Assembly (NCBI GenBank): GCA_024867545.1
Contig: JANFNE010000067.1
Span: 124,001-188,000 of the forward strand
From: Phytopythium helicoides
Taxonomy: Eukaryota > Oomycota > Peronosporomycetes > Pythiales > Pythiaceae
Direction: 5' to 3'
DNA: 64,000 nt
This document shows, one piece after another, positions 11,744-20,757 of this stretch. The translations under genes and the position numbers were made by a program. The first letter of the stretch is position 1. Every line of letters begins with the position of its first letter. Under the pieces are notes generated by a model, which saw only the letters and a program-made list of their open reading frames with translations, was not told where the DNA came from and did no database searches.

Positions 11744-12613
11744 TTAGTGGTAGCGCCGCAAGCGCCGCAGCTGGTCCCACGTCGTGCTCGGATCGACGAG
11801 CGAGGCGCTGGCGCGGCGTTCCCGGCGACTCGAGGTCAGCCACCGCATCTCGCGCTGCTCCTGGACTTCCTGCTGGTCCTGGGCCTGCTCATCGTCGCTG
11901 TCGTCGTCGTTGTCGTCGTCCATGGCGTCGGCTTCGTTCGCCGCGGCCTCGTTCTCTTCCGAGATATCGCGTTCGCGGTGCATGCGCGCCTTGCGAGCCA
12001 TCCGCTGGTGCTCGCGCAGCCACCAGAGCACGCGCACGTGTCCGTTGAGCGCGGCAAAGTTGATGGCGACGGTCGTGCAGCCCTCGGTGCGGTTGGCCGC
12101 GAGCCACTGCAGCGTCTTGAGGTGTCCTCCTGCCGCCGCGCTGTCCATGGCGGCGGTCGTGCACCCTTCGCTGCGGTTCTCGTGCAGCCACTTGACCATC
12201 TCGAGGCGTCCGTAGGCGGCGGCGCTGTCCATGGCGTGTGTCGTGCAGCCCTCGCGGCGGAACTGGTGCAGCCACTCGACGACGTGCAGGTGTCCTCGCA
12301 GCGCGGCCGAGTCCATGACGCGCGTCGAGACGGCCATGTCGGGGCGGTAGGCCGAGAGCCACTGGATGACGCGCAGGTTGCCCGCGTCGGCCGCGTTGCG
12401 CATGGCCCAGTCGAGCTGCCGCGGCGTCACGGGCAGCTCTCGGCTGCCGAGCCGCTTGAGCAGCTCCACGTGTCCCAAGCACGCCGCGCGCTCGATGGTC
12501 CATCGCGCAGACGTGTCGAGGAAGCTGCTGACAATCGCCGCCACATGAGGGAGGCCCGCGAGGCGCTCCTGGCGGTCCATCACCGCGCGAACACTCGCCA
12601 GCGGCATCTCCAT
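11744..12613 (-). CDS. Ankyrin-repeat protein of the oomycete WLHENR..GCTT type
   Basis: 289 aa with the start at 12613 (MEMPLASVRAVMDRQERL). An N-terminal helical segment precedes at least six degenerate ankyrin units from about residue 30 to 200, with the repeat theme GHL..V.WLH..R.EGCTT.AMDSAA. An acidic Asp/Asn run (near 11900-11940) and a basic C-terminus follow. Repeats of this style are strongly expanded in oomycetes; a protein-protein interaction scaffold is the only safe role. The frame stays open upstream through a poly-Val/Gly translation of a microsatellite, which I take to be 5' UTR. The stop lies about 90 bases from the ERCC6-like stop in convergent orientation. Confidence 0.85.
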   Translation of the reverse strand: MEMPLASVRAVMDRQERLAGLPHVAAIVSSFLDTSARWTIERAACLGHVELLKRLGSRELPVTPRQLDWAMRNAADAGNLRVIQWLSAYRPDMAVSTRVMDSAALRGHLHVVEWLHQFRREGCTTHAMDSAAAYGRLEMVKWLHENRSEGCTTAAMDSAAAGGHLKTLQWLAANRTEGCTTVAINFAALNGHVRVLWWLREHQRMARKARMHRERDISEENEAAANEADAMDDDNDDDSDDEQAQDQQEVQEQREMRWLTSSRRERRASASLVDPSTTWDQLRRLRRYH

Positions 12614-12691
12614 GATGGTCGCGTCCTCTGCTGCTCTAGAAGAAGGAGAAACGGGAAATGAACGGCAACGTGGCAACTGCTTTCCAAAAAA

Positions 12692-12741
12692 ACCAACAAC
12701 ACCACCACCACCACCACCAACAACAACAACCACCACAACAG
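12692..12741. repeat. CAC/CAA trinucleotide microsatellite
   Basis: Runs of ACC and AAC triplets, upstream of the ankyrin start codon and probably in its 5' leader or promoter. Confidence 0.8.
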
Positions 12742-13451
12742 CAAGCTGCTGGCTCGACGGCGTTGGTAGATGTGGCTTCAAACCGTGTCGCACTTGGCGC
12801 CTCTTAGCGATATTCGGAACGTTCGGACCGACTTGCGCCATCCGAGCGGACGACGCGGCCAAGGGATCCGATCGCGAGCGCAGTGCACCTCTAGTCTTGC
12901 AGACGGACGCGCGCGCCTTCTGCTAGCGTGAGGAGAACTCGCATTTGGAGCGCGCCAAGGCGTACGCAAACGTTCAGACGTGGCGCTTTGAGGAGGAGGA
13001 GATAGCTACACATCGACCAATATCTACGCCCGTCGTCGCGTTGTAGTTGAACGCGCTGACATTCCGCGACGCTTCGGGCGGAATACCCATCGAGGGATTT
13101 GGATGACGGTTACGGATGGTTAGAAGGGATCATGTTGACATTTTGGGAGTACTTGGTGACGGTGATAAGATTGCACATACATGCCCATAACGGGAAGGAA
13201 AAAACTGCTAGATTCAATAAACTGTCCCAACTGCCTCCTCACCCTACTGTGGTGGACCACATCGACGACGCTGGGACATGGGACAACCTGGTGTGGCCCA
13301 CATGGGGGATTCTTTTTGGGACAAAAACAAGAAAGCCATTTAGGCTCGACACCCGCTCGGATGCCGCGACCTCCGTCCTCATGTTGAAGCTGAAAGCGAC
13401 AAAGACTTGACTTGTTCCGCTCGCTCACTTCCGCACTCGCCAAGCAAGCAC

Positions 13452-13482
13452 CAAGCCAAGCCAAGCCAAGCCAAGCTAAGCC
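13452..13482. repeat. AAGCC pentanucleotide run upstream of the small GGAG..NWG gene
   Basis: Five to six tandem AAGCC units about 40 bases before the start codon at 13522, likely in the 5' leader. Confidence 0.7.
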
Positions 13483-13521
13483 CAACACCAAGCTACCACC
13501 TCCACCTCCGAATAGATCAGC

Positions 13522-13793
13522 ATGCCGCTTAGCCGAGAGCTTGCCAGCAAGAAGAGCGAGAGCAAGGACCGCCACTCGCGAGGCCCCGCCGGCTCGGGCG
13601 TGACCAGTGTCAAGAAGGGTGCGGCTGTCTAGAAGAAGAGCGATCTGCGTAGCGTTTGCATGGAGGCTGACGACTGATACGTGCAGGAGGAGCCGGCGCG
13701 CACAACTGGGGCGTGTCGACGGCCGAGGAGCAGGGCGTGCTGGCCGTGGACCGCAACGACCCCAACTACGACAGCTCGGACGAGCGCAACTGA
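13522..13793 (+). CDS. 67-aa basic/acidic protein with KKGGAG..NWG and NDPNYDSSDE motifs
   Basis: Two exons, 13522-13618 and 13687-13793, joined across a 68-nt intron (GTGCGG..GTGCAG). The join creates VKKGGAGAHNWG exactly at the splice point. The C-terminus reads DRNDPNYDSSDERN then TGA. A GGxGxxxWG segment followed by NDPNYDS is found near the N-terminus of plant PDCD4-like/MRF translation regulators and in short eukaryotic relatives of HABP4-type RNA-binding proteins. Here only this module is present, with no MA3 domain, so an RNA- or ribosome-associated small protein is plausible but unproven. High Ser/Lys content and no signal peptide suggest a cytosolic or nuclear location. Confidence 0.75.
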
Positions 13794-14357
13794 CAGCGCG
13801 GCGTGGAGAGTTTCTTCCACACTCAGCCAGAGGGAGGAGAGAAGAAGAAGAAGAAGAGCTTGGGAGAGCAGTGAGGGCCACGGGAAGAGAGAGAGAGTGA
13901 GAGAGTTGAGGAATCCCCCAAGTGAGCAGAGAGAAAGAGAAGTGTGTGTGTGCGTGCGCGTTGCCGCGAGAGAGAACGTCGAGACCGACCACACGATCGG
14001 CCGCATCCAATTCCTGTAAACAGTATTAAAAAAAAAGTAGGACGTGCAATGCCACCGCGAGCGCTCCACCATCTCATCCGTCCACACCGTCGTCATGAAG
14101 GCAAGGCGCTGCCAGCACGATCTTGCAAGCATTCTCATGATGCGCATGAACTCACACAGTGCCAGCCTCGCTGCTACAGCCAATCACACGCGCGCATTCA
14201 TAAACCCCACGCACCTATTGGTGCAAACTCCAGTTCCCCCACCTTTTCATCCAATCACCATCCAATAAACCCCTCGCCGTCCCCACCACCACCACAACAC
14301 CAAGCCAACCAACCCAACGACCCATGGAGACGCCGGCGCCGGCTCGTCGCGACGAGC
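13794..14357. other. Intergenic, purine-rich tract and TRM61 promoter
   Basis: About 560 bases. A GA-rich stretch (about 13830-13945) and a short A-run near 14029 follow the small gene; the rest is C/A-rich leader before TRM61. No feature otherwise supported. Confidence 0.45.
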
Positions 14358-15421
14358 ATGTGGGCGAGCCCCGAGCGCATCCAGGAGGGCTCGCTCGTCA
14401 TCCTGTTCGAGAACCACAACTCGCTGACCTACTGCTACGCCAAGCGCAACGAGATCTTCCAGAACCGGCACGGCGCCTTCTACCACAACGACATGATCGG
14501 CCAGCGCTTCGGCTCCAAGATCGTCTCGCGCAAGAAGAACACGCGCGGCTACATGATCCTGCTGGCGCCCACGCCCGAGCTGTGGAGCCGCGCGCTGCGC
14601 CACCGCACGCAGATCGTCTTCACGCTCGACGCCAGCGCCGTCATGTTCGCGGCCTCGCTGCGCTCGGGCTCGCGCGTTGTTGAGTCGGGCACGGGCAGCG
14701 GAGCGCTCACCACGTCGTTCGCGCGCACCGTGGCGCCCTCGGGCCACGTCTTCACCTTTGAGTTCAACGCCACGCGCGCCGAGATTGCCAAGGCAGGAGT
14801 TCAAGCGCAACGGACTGGCCGAGGTGGTCACGGTCGACTGCCGCGACGCCTGTGAGCAGGGGTTCCCCGACGAGCTCGCGGGCACGATTGACCTCGTCTT
14901 CCTCGACCTGCCGTGCCCGTGGAAGGCCATTGGACACGCCATCAAGATGCTGCGCCAGGGCGGCACCTTTGCCAGCTACTCGCCGTGCATCGAGCAGGTG
15001 CAGAAGACCTGCGACGCCCTGCGTGAGGGCAACTTTGAGCGTGCGTGGTGTGCAGTTAGTTGAGGATTGTAGCCAACCGAGCGACGAACTGACAGCCTTC
15101 GTGTGCTATGATGCAGTGATCCGTACCATCGAGACGCGCCTCGTGCCGTACAGCTCGCGCAACATCGACTTGCCAGTGCCGGACTTTGGCTTCCCAAAGA
15201 AGACCGAGACCGAGCCAACTTCGGAGGACGGAGAGACTGTCACTACCCCAGCCGAAGGCAAGAGCGATGAAGCAGAAAAAACTAGTGCGGCAGAGCCCGT
15301 TGTGGGACGCAAGCGCAAGTACAATGGCAAGAGCGTCGGCGACCACATCGTTGCCAAGAAGGACGACGAGATCCGCGGTCACACGGCGTACCTGACGTTC
15401 GCGACCAAGTTCTTCAAGTGA
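14358..15421 (+). CDS. TRM61: tRNA (adenine-58-N1)-methyltransferase catalytic subunit, TRM61/TRMT61A-like (one frame break)
   Basis: S-adenosylmethionine-dependent enzyme that, with TRM6, makes m1A58 in tRNA. Starts MWASPERIQEGSLVILFENHNS. The N-terminal part carries the family's small beta domain (FGSKIVSRK), then SAM motif I VVESGTGSGALTTSF, the acidic FEFN end of motif II and LDLPCPW as the motif IV region. A 76-nt intron (15041-15116, GTGCGT..GCAG) separates GNFE from LIRTIETRLVPYSSR. The C-terminus (HTAYLTFATKFFK) is family-like. The frame moves by one base at about 14792-14794: after RAEIAK one extra G turns the conserved QEFKRNGLAEVVTV out of frame. Without it the protein is 328 aa, the usual size. 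The gene is usually essential, so I suspect a sequence error. Confidence 0.9.
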
Positions 15422-15535
15422 TGGGCGCCTCTAGAAAAAACAGTGAACCGAGCATAGAGATACGAATACACATCCACGATTGCATATTTTGCGAGCTTTG
15501 CACGCATCGCTTGCATCCTCTCTCAACTTGGTAGA

Positions 15536-17126
15536 CTAGTGATTGAAGAGCCCCAAAATGTCCTTGAGGATCATATTCCAGCCGACAGAGATGACAATCT
15601 CAATCACCAGCAGCCAGATGATGATCCACTCCAGCTTCGCCCCATGCTGCTGCGTCAACTCTTGATTCAGAACCTGCACACTGCAAGGAATTAAACGGCA
15701 GCCACGTGAGAAGGCGTCCAACACGTCCGTTGCAAACACGACAACTAGACTCACAGCTCGCGGAGAATGTCCAGTCGCTTGTTGAGGATCTTGACTCGAT
15801 TTGCCACATCTAGATATTTCAGTGTCCGCTTGTAGAGAGGTTCGAACTCGTCGTCTTCCCAGAAAAAGTCGGGCTCGTCTAGAATATCCGAGTGCAAATT
15901 GACATCGGCAAGCTCGATGAATAGCTGTCCGATCAACTTCGAGATATCTTCTTGAGAGTACTGGATAGATCCTGTCGTCGCTAGATTAGATGGAATGTGC
16001 TTTGTCGTTCGTATCCGGTCGTCCACACGCTCTTCAAAGACATCTAGTTTCGCCGACTGAGCCATGGCAAACGAAATAGCGAGCTTCTCGGCGACAGCAT
16101 TCGAACTCAGCACAATCGCGTCATTCGCGACGTAGCTGCTGTCACCAAAGCCATACGTCATGTCTTCAGCCTCAATATGAGGAACGATGCCGGTCGTGAA
16201 GGGAGTTAGTGCCTGTAGATGGTGCATTTCCTCTTCTCTCGTGAGTCCCCAAAACACGCAGCATCCGGTGCTGCAGCAATCAGGAAAAGGTTAGCGCGAC
16301 GACGTCAGTGAAATCATTGGCAGTCAACTCACGCAAAATAAAAGGCGTGCTTTTGCTTGAGTAGATCCGCGTCGGAGGGCTTGTCGGACGAAGCGTCGCT
16401 GAAGACGCACTTGGAGCTCGAGTGCACCACGCCCATGTACATTTTGTTCTCCCAACCAAAGACGTGGACCGGGAGCGCCTTGCCCTCCGCAGGTTTTTCC
16501 CGCACAAGCTTGTCGAGCCATTTGAGCAGCTTAAACAGCGCCACCTGTTCGCTTGTGCAATACGCAGCCACCCTTCCGCTCTGCATCTCTGTCGGCGGCT
16601 CCTGCAGCGCGTGGTCGATCGCCACCTGCTCGTCATAATCGGACGATCGAAATCGCCCACGCCGCGCATTCGCCCTCGGCTGCAGCTCCTCCCTCTGGTT
16701 CCCACCACTCCCCGGCACCTTCAGCAGCCGTCACACCGATCAGCCACAGCCACCAACCACAAAAAGCAAGTCACGAGGAATGCTGCCTACCGCCGCGATC
16801 TTGGACCGGATGCCCGTCCATCTCGGCTTTCTCGTCGCGACGCCAAGCGGATGTATGACCGGTAGCGCACTGTTCGCTCCAAAAAATGGCTTGGACTGCC
16901 GCCAGTGGTGGTGCAGCCCGTCCTCGCTGTACTCGTCCTGCTCCTCCTCCTCGTCCGAGTCGCTGCTGCCGTCGCTGTCCTCGTCGTTCTCGCTCGCGTG
17001 CGCGTTGTTGCCGCTCCCGTAGCTGCCCAGTCGCTGCTTGGGGTCGTTCACGTCTCGCTGGCGCTTGGCCTTGGCTCGGCGCTGCGATCGCGGCGGCAGC
17101 AGCGGCGTCGTCTCGCCGTCCCTCAT
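15536..17126 (-). CDS. RMD1/Sif2-like DUF155 membrane-anchored protein
   Basis: Four exons on the minus strand, 17126-16791, 16679-16333, 16270-15755 and 15680-15536, with consistent phases, give 447 aa. The N-terminal exon is basic with an acidic Ser/Asp/Glu tract and begins with an ETTPLL dileucine-type motif. The DUF155 core follows: GRVAAYCTSEQ, CVFWGLTREEE, NDAIVLSSN, KLAISFAMAQSAKLDVFEERV. The hallmark tail is DEPDFFWEDDEFEPLY, LNKRLDILREL, then HGAKLEWIIIWLLVIEIVI as a C-terminal membrane anchor. Relatives include fungal RMD1/RMD8/Sif2 and mitochondrial RMND1. The dileucine motif and lack of an obvious transit peptide favour an endomembrane location (inference). The first exon is joined by inference from phase and splice signals; a shorter start at 16718 is possible. 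Confidence 0.85.
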
Positions 17127-17311
17127 GGTCTCAGGCAGCTAGCTCACTTTGCAGAATGCCGACGTCTTTTCGCCGAAAAAGATCGCCAGCCACCGCGACA
17201 TCTTGGTTTTTGTATGCTGATCTTGATTTTTTTTTTTTTTTCGAAACCACCACGGGGGCCACAACGAGCAGCTCCATTAGTAACGTAGCGGGGGGAAATC
17301 GGAGCCTGCTA
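17127..17311. promoter_or_regulatory. Short bidirectional promoter between RMD1-like and TOM1-like genes
   Basis: Only about 185 bases separate two divergent start codons (17126 minus, 17312 plus), so both promoters must share this stretch. It holds a T-run near 17227-17241. No specific site identified. Confidence 0.5.
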
Positions 17312-18963
17312 ATGGCGCGCGCCTCGCTGGCTGCGGCGGCGGCTGTGGGCCTCGCGACGTCGCTGGCGGCCGCGGACAACGAAGATGACGGGCCGGTGCC
17401 GCTCATGGCGCTCGACGCGGCGCTGATCGGCGTGTCGGCCGCGCTGTTCCTGGCGCTGAGCGTCGTCTCCGGCTGCGTTGTGTGGCCACGGAGTGATCGC
17501 AGCGAGGCTCAAGCCACGGGGAAGGAAGACGCGGCGGCGGTCAATTCCGCGCGTGGCGCGGCTGCTCCGGTCGAGAACGTGAACTCGGGACGCAACACGC
17601 CGCTGGCGTCGAGCTCGGCCACTTCCAGCGCCGTGGGGTCTCCGCTTGAGTCAGGCAACTCGGACGACGGCGCTGCGGTCTCGATTGGCGTCGAAATGCG
17701 CGCAAGGCTCTTCAGAATCATGTTTGTCGCGACCACGCTGCGTGCGTGCTCGCTGCTGACCGAGCTTGTGGCGGTATCGAGCATCGTGGAACTCCCACCG
17801 ACGGATGTCTTCCGCAGACTGCTCGCGGCGTTCCTCTGGCTTCCGTCCATGCTGTTTGTCAGCCTCTACGGCGTCGTGCTGCTCTTCTGGATCAGCTCTG
17901 CTACGCGTGTGGCGGCACCGCGTCGCCGTGGCCTCGGCGAATCTTCTTCACGCTCAATGTGCTCCTGTACATCGGCTTTGCGCTACTCGTGGTACTTTCC
18001 ACGTCCTCCAGCCAGATCTGGCAGTGGTGCGACCTCACGCAGAGCGTCTTCTATATTGGAGGCCTGTTGGGCATCGCACACTACGGCATGCAGCTCGTGC
18101 GGTTCTTTAGGATGCAGAGCAGCGACGACGACTTCCTCGGAGCCTATCCTCCCTCAACCTCTGCAGACCGAGGCTGGGTCGTGACTCGCCGCCAGATCGC
18201 GTTGCGAAGGGTACGTTTATGCTCTTGATTTCACTCCCGGTCGCATGTAGAACTTTTCTGACACATGTGCTCTTGCTTGCAGATCACGGCAGTGTGCATT
18301 CTTCTGTGCTTGCTCTTTGCGATCAAGGCGATCTACCTTGTTGTGCTTGGGACTGGGTATCTGCGCTCGGAACAAGCGCAGTATCGAACACCTGTGGGGA
18401 TTTCCCACGTCTCGTCTGAATTTGTGGTGCACATTTTGACCGAGTTCATTCCCTGCGCGCTGCTCCTGTTCTTCATGCGAAGAGGCAGAAATGTGTCAAA
18501 GCCTGACCTCCAGGCGACACGAAGCGAGGCCACGCTGTCACGGTCATCAATCGGGTCAAGAACGAGGGAAAACCCAGATTATCTACCCATGAATCCTTCT
18601 CGCATCAACTCGACTGTCGGCAGTTCTCGCGGATTCAATGCCTACAGTTCAAACTCGGGATTGGGCAGTCGCTCAGGAAACGAAGAGTCGATCGCTATGC
18701 TCAACCCGCATCACCTTCAGCAGGTGCGTCTCATGCCGGTGATGTCTTTCGAGGCTGATCACAATACTAATATCTCTCCTTGCGCACAGTCGACTCGTCC
18801 GGCATACGGATCAGTCGGTACCAGTGGTCGAGTGCAGGGCGTCGGGATGCGGAACGATGGCTTTGTGCCGTACAACAACGCCACCGACGGTCCTCGATCA
18901 GGCAAGATGAATGGCTCGACGTCGACTCGGCGGGAGCTCAACAGCGACTACAGACGACGGTAG
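17312..18963 (+). CDS. TOM1/TOM3/THH1-like seven-span membrane protein (one frame break)
   Basis: Starts MARASLAAAAAVGLATSLAAADN, a likely signal or first span. Hydrophobic segments follow: ALIGVSAALFLALSVVSGCVV, a pair around LLAAFLWLPSMLFVSLYGVVLLFW, then FTLNVLLYIGFALLVVL, QSVFYIGGLLGIAHYGMQL, ITAVCILLCLLFAIKAIYLVVL and HILTEFIPCALLLFFMRR. The last is the typical end of the plant TOM1 domain. The soluble tail is Ser/Asn-rich. A 72-nt intron lies at 18211-18282. A second, in-frame intron is likely at 18724-18789 (GTGCGT donor, TACTAAT branch site, GCACAG acceptor; 66 nt, no stop). The frame shifts at about 17890: one missing base after LLFW, where a GG could be a collapsed GGG. About 504 aa when corrected. 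Confidence 0.75.
18724..18789 (+). other. Probable in-frame (stop-free) intron in the TOM1-like gene
   Basis: 66 nt, a multiple of three without a stop: GTGCGT at the 5' end, TACTAAT about 25 bases before the end and GCACAG at the 3' end. Its translation would add 22 residues in the low-complexity tail. Confidence 0.65.
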
Positions 18964-19109
18964 GCATAAAGTTATCGAACACGATGACGAGCCAGCCCCG
19001 ACGGATCAATGGAATCAGTTCCATTACGAATAAAACCAAAGTTTAGATACACGCCCAGCGTTCAACGACAACTTGACTGGACAGGTTATCTTGCCGACTT
19101 AGCACGCAC

Positions 19110-20535
19110 TCACGGAGCTGCTGCAATGGCTTGCAGAATCTCGTTGTTGTATAGCTCTGCGGCAAGTTGCAATCGCTTGTACATCTAAAGGAACAGCAAA
19201 CACAATGTTAGACCGACTCCACCAACTCAATTTGCCCAGGAGACCCTTCCTCACCTGGTGGAGCTCGTTTAGTTCTTTCTCATAATTGAGCTCGTCGTCG
19301 CGCTTCTTTCGGTCGATATCGGCGCGCGCCTTCTCGTCGTTTGCGATTGCTTGCAGTGTCGCGCGATTTCGCTCCATGAGGTTGGCGTTTTCCTGTTGAG
19401 CGACTTTTAGTGCCTGTGCTGCAGCAGACTCCTTCAATCGTGCGTCTTCTCTAAATCGCGCAAACGCTTCTTTCCGTGTTGTTTGAGTCTGAAGAGACAG
19501 GTTGGTGCGTTCGGTCGCGTTCAGGATTTTGATCCGGGTTGATTCGAACTCGTGCTTGAGCTTCTTTACTTCGCCCTTCGCTTCCGAGCACTTTGCCAGC
19601 ACATGCTCCACATCTTGCATCAGCTCCAGCGTTTTGCCAAGCTCTTTGAGGGTGGTGCGGAAATCCTGAGACTCCTGGTTGCGATTCCGAAGAGTTCGCT
19701 CAACTTCGACAAGATCGCTCTTCGCTACTTCCAGCTTGTCCGCAAGCTGAGTCACTTCGCTCCGGATGCGCTGTGGCGACGAGATGATCATCCTCTTGAG
19801 GTTTTCGATGTTTGTCTCTGCGTTTGCGATGTCGAAGTCAGCCTGCAAAATATCATCCTTGATTCGCTTGTACTCGTCCTTGACTTCGTTTGCCGCAAGT
19901 CTGAGAGTCGACTGCTCCCTGTTGAGCTTGTCGACCTCCTGCTTGATCGCATTGCACTCTTGCTGCAGCTCCTCGAGTGCTGGGGCCTCCTCCGCGCACT
20001 CAGCCTCCAACTGCTCTAGTTCTCGCTGCAGCGCGGCGTTCTGCTCCTCCAGCGTGATCTTCTGCTTGAGCAACCTCTCGGTCTCGGTGTTGAGCGGGGC
20101 GAAGACCGCCATCCGCTCCTCTCGGAACATAGCAAAGTTGATGAGCGCGCTGAGGTGGCGGCGCACGCGCTTGGGCGTGGGCGAGAGCAGGTCCTTGAGC
20201 GTAAAGTCGTCGATGCCGCAGGCCGCCATGAGCGTCTTGGCGGTGCGGAAGAAGTTCATCTCGGGCACCGAGTCGCTGTGCAGCTCGGGGAAGGTGAAGG
20301 CGCCGATGGCCGAGAACTTTGGCTGCAGCATCTCGTCGCGCGTGACGCCCATGGTGGCCTCGATGAAGACCTCAAACACGGTGCGGATGGCCTCGGGGTT
20401 GCAGCTGCGGATCTCCTCGGGCGTCACGGGCACCTTCATCTCGCGCAGCATCGCGAAGATGTCGCTGGGCTTGAGCAGCGGAAACACGTACGGCTTCTCC
20501 TTCTTGGCGCCCACAGGCGGCGGCGGCGGCGCCAT
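19110..20535 (-). CDS. NUF2: Kinetochore NDC80-complex subunit Nuf2
   Basis: 451 aa from exons 20535-19255 and 19184-19110 (70-nt intron). After a Pro/Gly start, the N-terminal calponin-homology-type region contains YVFPLLKPSDIFAMLREMKVPVT and the following helices to about residue 150, as in Nuf2. The rest is almost continuous coiled coil (TLEEQNAALQRELEQLEAE and onward), which pairs with Ndc80 to link microtubules to kinetochores in mitosis. The spliced C-terminus reads MYKRLQLAAELYNNEIL. Length and domain order match the family. The start at 20535 (MAPPPPPVGAKK) is chosen because the upstream open frame is leader-like. Confidence 0.92.
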
Positions 20536-20757
20536 CTGGGCCTTTCTCGCTTGGTGGCGGCGCGATTTTTTGAAAGTGTGGGGTGGTGTGAGAGGAACGC
20601 GCGGGTTTGATTGGTGGAAAATAGGGTCATAAAGGTATATTATTGGTGGAAAAGGAGGTTTATTGGAGGTTGCGAGGTTTTGATTGGGGGAAAATGGAGC
20701 GGAAACGGAAACGTGGACTTTCTCGGCAGGCAATTTCCTACTTGGCCATGGCGGAGC

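Larger units (their letters stand above)
12614..13521. other. Divergent intergenic/promoter region with two microsatellites
   Basis: About 900 bases between the divergent ankyrin gene and the small GGAG..NWG gene. It contains a CAC/CAA microsatellite (12692-12741) and an AAGCC pentamer run (13452-13482). The open readings here are low-complexity or unsupported. Confidence 0.5.

Noticed and set aside
12614..12862. N-terminal extension of the ankyrin protein with poly-Val/poly-Gly
   Set aside because: It is the translation of a CAC/CAA microsatellite; the Met at 12613 is the better start.
13522..13793. RXLR or Crinkler type effector
   Set aside because: No signal peptide and no RXLR/LFLAK motif; the GGAG..NWG module fits better.
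13120..14010. Minus-strand open frame across the small GGAG..NWG gene
   Set aside because: Low-complexity Ser/Leu-rich translation of the antisense and of GA-rich spacer; the plus strand has a spliced motif-bearing gene.
16886..17311. Plus-strand extension upstream of the TOM1-like start
   Set aside because: Antisense to the RMD1-like first exon and poly-Phe through a T-run; the Met at 17312 starts a plausible membrane protein.
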